Assembly (NCBI GenBank): GCA_050180745.1
Contig: JBFXDW010000098.1
Span: forward strand, 1-6,754
DNA length: 6,754 bases
Origin: JBFXDW01 sp050180745
Lineage (GTDB): Bacteria; Pseudomonadota; Alphaproteobacteria; UBA9219
Reading direction: 5' to 3'
Shown here in pieces: positions 1-5,291 of this stretch; the stretch's first letter is position 1; every line of letters starts with the position of its first letter. The notes beneath the pieces were generated by a model that searched no databases, was not told where the DNA came from, and saw only the letters and a list, made by a program, of their open reading frames with translations. Position numbers and translations under genes: made by a program.

Positions 1-996
1 TTTTACGGCAGCCAAAAAGAACTAGACCTTTCTTTAAATAACGAATCGCCTTTATGGGAAACAGGGATCAACAGCTATATCTCCCAGTCCTTTTTCAATC
101 GTTCACGATTCAACGCAACAGATTTTGGAGGAACCCTCGCCCTCACCTATCATGGTCAACGCACAGACCTTGGACTTAAGACGAGCGCCGCCAAAGAAAC
201 CGTTCGCACAACAGAGACAACAAACTTTGGACAGAACCTTGGTGCCGCACAAGAAGTAAACTACGATATACAGCCCTCTTTTGATTACCACATAGGACAA
301 AGAACGCATTTCCTGTTGTCCGGACGCTATATAAACACCTCTTATGACGATAGCCGCTTGATTGATTATCAAGAGACGGCGCTAACGCCCTCTTTCGCCT
401 ATGATATAACGGAAACTCACCGCGCCGCGTTAAGCCTTCAATATGGCTATTTTCGCGCTGATAATGATGATCGCACCCGCATCAACACACTCTCGCCTTT
501 TGCCGATCTTACATGGTCGCCCAACAAGCGGTGGAGCACTCTTTTATGTGCGGGCGCAAATATAAGCAAAGAGCGCAGCCACAGCCTGTCTGATGATGAC
601 TGGCAACGCGATATGATCTATGAAGCCTCCCTTCGCTTCAAAGGAGAAACAAACAAGACAGAACTGCGCATCGTTCGTCAAAACCAGATCTATACTGACG
701 GCAACCAGTCTTTATTGACGAGCTTTATTCTCGAGACTTCCCACAAACTGAATGAAAATCTTACTCTTGATGGGTATGCAAGCCACCAAACATCCGGCGC
801 ATCGGGACGAAGCAGCTTAGAACACAAAACAAAGGCTTCAATCGGGCTCACATATCAGCTTTTTCAGACTGTAGCCTTGCGTGGAAGTTACGAATACAAA
901 ATCGAAACTTATAATGATAATAGCCCCCATGTGCAGGGAAACAAAGCGCTGCTCAGCCTCTTATGGCATCCCTTTGAAACAGAAGAAACGCCATGA
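1..996 (+). CDS. Outer-membrane beta-barrel protein of an exopolysaccharide operon (5' truncated)
   Basis: The frame is open from base 1 to the TGA at 994-996 (331 residues visible), so the real start lies upstream. The TTG at 316 is an internal Leu codon, not a start. The visible protein is almost entirely alternating polar/hydrophobic strands rich in Tyr, Thr, Ser and Asn with short charged turns, such as HFLLSGRYINTSYDD and ALRGSYEYKIETYND. This is typical of a transmembrane beta-barrel. The last strand (KALLSLLWHPF) ends in Phe, as outer-membrane barrels do, and is followed by a short acidic tail. It overlaps the chain-length gene by four bases, so it belongs to the polysaccharide export operon. 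By context it resembles the barrel proteins found beside Wzc/GumC-type genes in EPS and exosortase-linked loci. Whether it is a secretin-like polymer pore or an accessory barrel cannot be decided from sequence. Confidence 0.75.
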   Translation, partial: FYGSQKELDLSLNNESPLWETGINSYISQSFFNRSRFNATDFGGTLALTYHGQRTDLGLKTSAAKETVRTTETTNFGQNLGAAQEVNYDIQPSFDYHIGQRTHFLLSGRYINTSYDDSRLIDYQETALTPSFAYDITETHRAALSLQYGYFRADNDDRTRINTLSPFADLTWSPNKRWSTLLCAGANISKERSHSLSDDDWQRDMIYEASLRFKGETNKTELRIVRQNQIYTDGNQSLLTSFILETSHKLNENLTLDGYASHQTSGASGRSSLEHKTKASIGLTYQLFQTVALRGSYEYKIETYNDNSPHVQGNKALLSLLWHPFETEETP

Positions 997-2441
997 ACGA
1001 CATATCATTCACAGAAATAAGACATATTTTTAAACGAAGCCGTTCTCTTTTTTACATGTTGACGAGCACATTCTTTCTCTTGTTTGTGATAGGAGCCTTT
1101 ACCTGGTCAAACTATCGCGCCGAGGCCAGCATAGAGATCGCGCAAGGCACCATAAACACAGGCTCTGAATATCCAGCAACGAACAACACCCCTGCTGATT
1201 TGCGCATCAATAGGCTTCAACAAAAAGTTCTTTCCATAGACTCTCTTAGCGACATTATCCGCCTTTACCACCTCTATCCCGATCAACAACCACACCGCTC
1301 TCTGGTCAGTCTGGCCAAGAAAATGCAGCAACATGTCAGAATATCTCTTATCGGTAATAAATTAGCTTCTCCTGCTTCCACACAAAAAGCCGCCGCCCGC
1401 CAATTATCAGCTATCGCCTTTACGATCAGTTTTGACTATCACGACCCAGAACTCGCTCAACAAGTTACAAATGCGCTCGCTACACAATTTTTGGAGACAG
1501 ATCAGGAAGACCAACAAACACAGAGCTTCCAAACAGCAGCTTTTCTAGAATCACAACTCAAAACTTTGGAAACCAAGCTGGCCGCGCAGGAAAAAGAAAT
1601 AGCCACCTTTAGAATGAAGCATGGAGATTCCTCTCAAGAAACGCTTAAATTCAACAAGCAAACCGCAGCCACTCTTGCAACACAAATCCAGTCTATGGAA
1701 AGCAGAATAGCGGAGATTCGCGCAAAACAAGAAGTCTTACGCACACAACTAGCCGCCACACCGCCTTATAGCCGCACCTTGACAGATGATGATATGGCAA
1801 CAACACCTGCGCTACACCTCAAAGCCCTTGAACGTGAATATCAGGTATTACGAGCCAAATACGCCGCGCAACATCCCGATATCATAAAGCTAAGACGACA
1901 AATCGCAACACTTCGCCCCATAGCCAGTAACGACCTCAACACCATCCAAGAAGACGCCGACAATCCAACCTATTTATCACTTGTCACACAAATTCGCGCT
2001 CTTGAAGAGCAGTATAATGCCCTTCTCAAACAGCAAAAGACCCTAGAAAAAGATCAACGCAACTATCAGCGCTCTATTAAAAACAGCCCCCTTGTTGAGA
2101 AAGAATTTGCCGCGCTTTCTCGCAACTACAGCAACATGAAAGCTCAGTATAAGAATCTTAAGGATGAAAAACTTCAGGCCGATATGAACAAGGACATCAC
2201 GCAAAAACAGGAAAGTGATCACCTTATTTTGGCAAGCCCCGCTGAACGGCCTACCCAGACCACCCCGTCACGCCTTGTTTTTCTTGCCGCCGGATGCCTC
2301 TTTTCCCTCGCCTTGAGCCTGTTATGTATTCTCTCTATTGCGCTTTTTAAAGGCCGCCTTATGGGCAAGGCTCATCTCATACGCCTGACAGGAAAAGAAC
2401 CCCTTATAAGCGTCCCTTCCATCGACAACAAAAGAGGATAA
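993..2441 (+). CDS. GumC/Wzz-family polysaccharide chain-length determinant (co-polymerase)
   Basis: This 482-residue inner-membrane protein is predicted to set polymer length and link synthesis to export. It has a short cytoplasmic N-terminus, a first membrane segment at about residues 19-38, and a large periplasmic region. Long Gln/Glu/Lys/Ala-rich coiled coils lie at about 175-250 and 330-400. The family-typical Y..(Q)HPDI..L element is at about 290-300. A Pro-rich stretch (ASPAERPTQTTP) precedes the second membrane segment at about 428-452. The cytoplasmic tail is only about 30 residues, so there is no fused kinase domain. That domain is encoded by the next gene, a split arrangement like CpsC/CpsD or HfsA/HfsB. 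The ATG overlaps the TGA of the barrel gene (ATGA) with only a weak AG-rich stretch upstream, suggesting translational coupling. The Wzz/GNVR-type assignment is firm; the polymer is unknown. Confidence 0.88.
   Translation: MNDISFTEIRHIFKRSRSLFYMLTSTFFLLFVIGAFTWSNYRAEASIEIAQGTINTGSEYPATNNTPADLRINRLQQKVLSIDSLSDIIRLYHLYPDQQPHRSLVSLAKKMQQHVRISLIGNKLASPASTQKAAARQLSAIAFTISFDYHDPELAQQVTNALATQFLETDQEDQQTQSFQTAAFLESQLKTLETKLAAQEKEIATFRMKHGDSSQETLKFNKQTAATLATQIQSMESRIAEIRAKQEVLRTQLAATPPYSRTLTDDDMATTPALHLKALEREYQVLRAKYAAQHPDIIKLRRQIATLRPIASNDLNTIQEDADNPTYLSLVTQIRALEEQYNALLKQQKTLEKDQRNYQRSIKNSPLVEKEFAALSRNYSNMKAQYKNLKDEKLQADMNKDITQKQESDHLILASPAERPTQTTPSRLVFLAAGCLFSLALSLLCILSIALFKGRLMGKAHLIRLTGKEPLISVPSIDNKRG
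2433..2437 (+). promoter_or_regulatory. Ribosome binding site of the kinase gene
   Basis: The sequence agagg lies six bases before the ATG at 2444 and inside the last codons of the chain-length gene. It fixes the kinase start and shows that the gene can initiate independently although the intergenic gap is only two bases. Confidence 0.7.
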
Positions 2442-2443
2442 GC

Positions 2444-3220
2444 ATGGACCGTTTAGGAAAAGCGCTTCAGAAGGCGCGGAATATGCGGGACCAAATCCAC
2501 ACTCCGCCACCACCAGCTAACTACGCGCCACAAATAAAAAGCACAGCGCCCTCTTACCCTCTCTCACAGAGCCTGCTTCTTCAAAACCGCATCGTAGCTC
2601 ATCTGGAAAACAAAAAAGAAGCCGACGTTTTCCGTCTCTTGCGCACGCAGGTTTTGCAAAAAATGAAAAAAGAGGGGTTGCAATCTCTTGCTATGACAAG
2701 TCCTGCTCATGGTGACGGAAAAAGCACAATGGCCCTCAATTTAGCTATCAGTATCGCCCGAGACGTGAAACAAACGGCTCTCTTAGTCGATCTCGATTTA
2801 CGAAAGCCGTCCTTATCCTCCTATCTTGGCATAACGCCAATAAAAGGCTTAAACGATTATTTTGCGAGGAAAGCTTCTCTTGAAGAGATTTTGATCCGCC
2901 TTCCCTTCCCTCGCCTTGCGCTGCTGCCCGCCGGAGACAGCTTGACAGAATCATCTGAAATCATCGGCTCCCCAACAATGGCCGCGCTGGCAAAGGAACT
3001 AAAGGCGCGCTATCCAGATCGCTATATCATTTATGATATGCCGCCGCTTTTGACCCAAGATGACACGCTGGCCTTCCTCCCCCAAACGGATGCAACTCTT
3101 TTAGTCTGCCGTGAGAACATCACGCGCCAAGAAGACATCACACGCAGCCTTGCTCTTTTAAGCGACACAAAACTCCTCGGCACTGTCCTGAACGACACGG
3201 TTTATAGTCGATCCCAATAA
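2444..3220 (+). CDS. CpsD/HfsB-type BY-kinase-like ATPase of polysaccharide export
   Basis: This 258-residue cytoplasmic P-loop protein is predicted to partner the preceding membrane adaptor. The start MDRLGKALQKAR matches the usual N-terminus of stand-alone polysaccharide tyrosine autokinases. A Pro-rich linker (residues 20-40) leads to the conserved EADVFRLLRTQV helix. The Walker A motif is at 87-95 (AHGDGKST, Lys93). Walker A' is at 112-122 (ALLVDLDLRKP, Asp116 and Asp118). Walker B is at 194-201 (YIIYDMPP, Asp198). The core length is normal. The C-terminus lacks the tyrosine cluster of classical BY-kinases: only Tyr254 lies in the last 50 residues. Autophosphorylation is therefore doubtful, and an HfsB-like ATPase role is possible. 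The final residues VYSRSQ may have been rewritten by recombination, because a second copy of the gene's 3' end at 5089-5223 stops earlier. No intrinsic terminator follows this copy. Confidence 0.87.
   Translation: MDRLGKALQKARNMRDQIHTPPPPANYAPQIKSTAPSYPLSQSLLLQNRIVAHLENKKEADVFRLLRTQVLQKMKKEGLQSLAMTSPAHGDGKSTMALNLAISIARDVKQTALLVDLDLRKPSLSSYLGITPIKGLNDYFARKASLEEILIRLPFPRLALLPAGDSLTESSEIIGSPTMAALAKELKARYPDRYIIYDMPPLLTQDDTLAFLPQTDATLLVCRENITRQEDITRSLALLSDTKLLGTVLNDTVYSRSQ
3081..3199 (+). repeat. Direct repeat, left copy (3' end of kinase gene)
   Basis: This copy lies inside the kinase CDS and matches 5099-5217 at a constant offset of 2018 bases with 109 of 119 positions identical. The stretch 3120-3189 is a perfect 70-base match to 5138-5207. 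A looser match continues past the stop codon to about 3226 (gatcccaataaaaaacg against gatcacaaaaaaaacg). Together with its partner it brackets the foreign-looking middle segment. Confidence 0.95.
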
Positions 3221-3263
3221 AAAACGCTCAACTTAATCTGACATTATGGTGGTGGTTGTGGTA

Positions 3264-3314
3264 GGTAGGAAAGCTGAGGGTAACGCGCATGCGTTATCCA
3301 CGAACTTTCCTGCC
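3264..3314 (+). other. Long imperfect hairpin upstream of the transposase remnant
   Basis: The arms 3264-3273 (ggtaggaaag) and 3305-3314 (ctttcctgcc) pair over ten bases with one G-U wobble. After a small internal loop, 3278-3285 (gggtaacg) and 3292-3299 (cgttatcc) pair over eight bases with one more wobble. A six-base loop (cgcatg) closes the structure. No T-run follows, so it is not an intrinsic terminator. It sits 27 bases before the ribosome binding site of the transposase remnant. It may be part of an insertion-sequence end, where such structures can limit read-through expression of the transposase. That role is inference. Confidence 0.6.
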
Positions 3315-3354
3315 ACAGCATCTCAAACTCAACCCAAGAACAGGAGAATGTCAG

Positions 3355-3426
3355 ATGACAAACTTAGAACAAAAAATCATCCAACCGAAACTAGGGCTAT
3401 TGGAATTCACCCGATCTGCTTCTTAG
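3355..3426 (+). pseudogene. Remnant of an IS transposase N-terminus (IS481-like wording)
   Basis: A good ribosome binding site (aggaga at 3342-3347, seven bases before the ATG) precedes a 23-codon frame. It reads MTNLEQKIIQPKLGLLE and then diverges to FTRSAS and a stop. From memory, the first 17 residues match the start of IS481-type transposases that continue with LAKQLGNVS and a helix-turn-helix. No catalytic part is present, so this is at most the 5' stub of a lost insertion sequence. The break falls at about 3406, directly before the end of the minus-strand gene. The sequence could also be a genuine tiny ORF, but the family wording favours a remnant. No database search was possible. Confidence 0.5.
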
Positions 3427-4865
3427 CTAAGCGATACCCCTTTCAGGGCGTTTGATACTTCGATGATAGAGTATGTATGGCCATTCCTTGGTTTGCGCTC
3501 ATGTGGGAACAACGCATAAATGGATTCAAGCACGGGCACAGCTCTGTTGTATAAATGCTCTAGCTGAAGGTTTCTAGAAGCAGCATCTCGTTTACCTGCA
3601 ATAGATTTTTCTATCTGTCGAATAAGTGCAGGAGTCAATTCATTGGGCGCCTTCTTTATAGCACGCTCAAATGTAGCCTGAGCTTTCTTATATGGGGTGT
3701 TATTAATCGTATTTAAAGACACATCCAACAAGCGGTCAAGCAACCCTTTCGTGACAAAAGCTTCAGATGATCCAATCGCTACATCATAAGCATCATATAA
3801 GTAGCGCTGGCCTTGGTTCTGTGTCTGTTTACCTAGCTCTCCAAGTTCTGCAAGCAGCGGTTTTTTTGTTTTTTCATCCTCAAACAAAGAAGCTAAAAGG
3901 TTTTTTGGGTTTATCTTGCCCTTTGTGTTGGCGTAACTGCCTTTTACAAAGCGACCTAGAAAAGTCTTGGCATGCCATGGCGTCACCAAGTCAGGTCTTT
4001 TTGACATGCAAGTTGCCAATATATCTGCTGATCCAAGTTCATCTATTTTAAGCAAACGTGTGATCCAAGTATCATCAATTTCACTAGAATGTTTTCCAGC
4101 AATTCTTTCTACAATTGTTAGGTAGGCATCCTTCTCTATTGCACCTATGCCTTCTTTTTCTGCTAAGCCTAGAAAAGTTTTCCCCATCTCTACATTTGTT
4201 GTTATTTTTGTTTCCAAGATAAGAGATTCCAACAATTCCCCAGCCCACGAACACTCACGCCAACAGCTGCTTTTAGTGTATGGCATAGCCCTATGAAATA
4301 CTTTTTCTGCATTGTCTTTGCTGATCTGTGCATATGTCAAAAGCACATTTTTTGTTTTGTCACGACCACGACTTAAAGCTTGTTTAATCAGCCTCCCCAA
4401 CTCACCATCTTCTATCTTGTCTGGGCGATTTAATCCAATGTGATCCAACAAATCATTTGCCGTCCGTTGAATCTCCTGATACTGACATTCACTGGGTGCT
4501 TCCGAACCCTTCTTATCAAACTCATTCTTATCAAAGTCTGCTAGGTATGGCTCCATATTCTTACGAATGCGTACATCATATTCAGGATGTTTCTCAATAA
4601 TCGCAAAGAGGACATCCATCCGGCTTTGATACAGTCCACCTGAACCGTAGCTAGCATAATATTTCCCAGCCAAATTAGTCATATGATCGACCAAATCGCC
4701 GCTCACAAGGCAAACACCTCTCTCAGGATCGTAGTCTTCTCTTCTTAGAATTTTTGCAAATTCGGTCATGGCCTTCTCATGGCCACCATGCTTATGCACC
4801 TCAATTTGAGCTAACCAAAATTCGGGGGTTAGAAATTCTCTAACTTCTGAGGATTCTTCAGTCAT
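3423..4865 (-). CDS. Hypothetical helical protein, single cargo gene of the inserted segment
   Basis: I do not recognise this 480-residue protein. It has no signal peptide or membrane segment, so it is probably cytoplasmic. It looks almost wholly alpha-helical, with short amphipathic helices separated by Gly/Asn/Pro turns. Examples are the helices around 245-300 and 365-425 (LLDRLLDVSLNTI, FERAIKKAPNEL, LIRQIEKSIAGK). This suggests a helical-repeat (alpha-solenoid) scaffold, but no defined repeat unit could be fixed. No nucleotide-binding, nuclease or metal motif was seen. Cysteines are scattered (52, 127, 201, 205, 286). The ATG is supported by aaaggtg, about five bases upstream on the minus strand. 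The frame is intact and full-looking. Hand counts of sampled lines give roughly 35-48% GC, below the flanking genes. It runs convergent to the kinase gene, and its stop overlaps the stop of the transposase remnant. No convincing promoter was found upstream. Confidence 0.8.
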   Translation of the reverse strand: MTEESSEVREFLTPEFWLAQIEVHKHGGHEKAMTEFAKILRREDYDPERGVCLVSGDLVDHMTNLAGKYYASYGSGGLYQSRMDVLFAIIEKHPEYDVRIRKNMEPYLADFDKNEFDKKGSEAPSECQYQEIQRTANDLLDHIGLNRPDKIEDGELGRLIKQALSRGRDKTKNVLLTYAQISKDNAEKVFHRAMPYTKSSCWRECSWAGELLESLILETKITTNVEMGKTFLGLAEKEGIGAIEKDAYLTIVERIAGKHSSEIDDTWITRLLKIDELGSADILATCMSKRPDLVTPWHAKTFLGRFVKGSYANTKGKINPKNLLASLFEDEKTKKPLLAELGELGKQTQNQGQRYLYDAYDVAIGSSEAFVTKGLLDRLLDVSLNTINNTPYKKAQATFERAIKKAPNELTPALIRQIEKSIAGKRDAASRNLQLEHLYNRAVPVLESIYALFPHERKPRNGHTYSIIEVSNALKGVSLS

Positions 4866-5088
4866 TTAATCACCTTTGCAAATATGAAAATGAAAACCCA
4901 TGCCTTTTAGCAAGCAATGTGTAGAAAGTAAAAAAAAATACATGGTTAACTGGGCTATAAATCTAGATTAGCGAGTAGTTTATAGAGAAAACCAAGGTTC
5001 CAATCTGCTAATTCTCTTCAAAGTTTTATATTTTTCTTGCCTTTGGCGGCGCGGACAAGGTTAATAGCAAAACACCTAACGACCGCCA
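4866..5088. other. AT-rich intergenic region upstream of the hypothetical gene
   Basis: This stretch should hold the promoter of the minus-strand hypothetical gene. It includes a run of nine A at 4930-4938 and several TATAAA-like hexamers on the minus strand (for example complementary to 4979-4984). None has a well-spaced -35 partner, so no promoter is called. I see no gene, RNA or repeat in it. The GC-rich patch near 5043-5056 is likewise unexplained. Confidence 0.4.
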
Positions 5089-5223
5089 TCTTTCTTACCC
5101 CACACAGATGCCTCTCTTTTGGTTTGCCGCGAGAACGTCACGCGCCAAGAAGACATCACACGCAGCCTTGCTCTTTTAAGCGACACAAAACTCCTCGGCA
5201 CTGTCCTAAACGATACGCTATAA
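5089..5223 (+). pseudogene. Orphan 3' fragment of a second kinase allele
   Basis: The frame from 5089 to the TAA at 5221-5223 encodes 44 residues aligning with residues 210-252 of the intact kinase, 39 of 43 identical. The four changes are conservative (A/S, Q/H, T/S, I/V). An in-frame stop lies a few codons upstream, and there is no Walker motif, start or ribosome binding site, so it cannot be a working gene. It ends LGTVLNDTL, shorter than the intact copy's VYSRSQ ending. It lies just before the atpA terminator, which is where an uninterrupted kinase gene would be expected to end. It is best read as a leftover or imported tail from an insertion or recombination event. Confidence 0.85.
5099..5217 (+). 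repeat. Direct repeat, right copy
   Basis: This is the partner of 3081-3199 in the same orientation, with the perfect core at 5138-5207. The ten mismatches all fall outside the core: eight to the left and two to the right. Similarity fades left of about 5089 and ends on the right near 5242, at the foot of the terminator stem. Confidence 0.95.
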
Positions 5224-5232
5224 AAGGATCAC

Positions 5233-5264
5233 AAAAAAAACGGGCCTCATAAAGAGACCCGTTT
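5233..5264 (-). terminator. Intrinsic terminator of atpA
   Basis: On the minus strand the arms 5264-5254 and 5248-5238 form an 11-bp stem with one G-U pair and a five-base loop. A run of eight T follows (5240-5233), overlapping the foot of the stem. It starts 27 bases after the atpA stop. Read on the plus strand, the stem has one C-A mismatch and is followed by a weaker T-rich tail (5266-5269). It may therefore also have served transcripts arriving from the kinase side. Confidence 0.88.
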
Positions 5265-5291
5265 CTTTTCATAACTCTGACAAAGGAAAAG

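Noticed and set aside
103..372. 89-codon minus-strand frame rich in Cys and Val
   Set aside because: It lies antisense to the beta-barrel coding frame, which is open from base 1 and has clear strand periodicity.
3246..3455. Open 69-codon frame on the plus strand across hairpin and IS remnant
   Set aside because: It starts with a run of valine codons from a simple ggt/gtt-rich tract, crosses the hairpin and ends inside the antisense gene. The frame with a proper ribosome binding site is the one starting at 3355.
3767..4051. 94-codon plus-strand frame opposite the hypothetical gene
   Set aside because: It has no ribosome binding site and a biased composition typical of the antisense of a helical coding sequence. 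The minus-strand gene is longer and has a good start.
5092..5106. ctttcttaccccaca resembles the inverted complement of tgtggtaggtaggaaag at 3257-3273, a possible right IS end
   Set aside because: The match needs gaps, and this stretch is explained as kinase-homologous coding sequence (FLPHTD against FLPQTD).
5037..5252. Open 71-codon frame on the plus strand over the right repeat
   Set aside because: It is out of frame with the kinase homology, which reads in another frame with a mostly synonymous difference pattern. It has no plausible start context.
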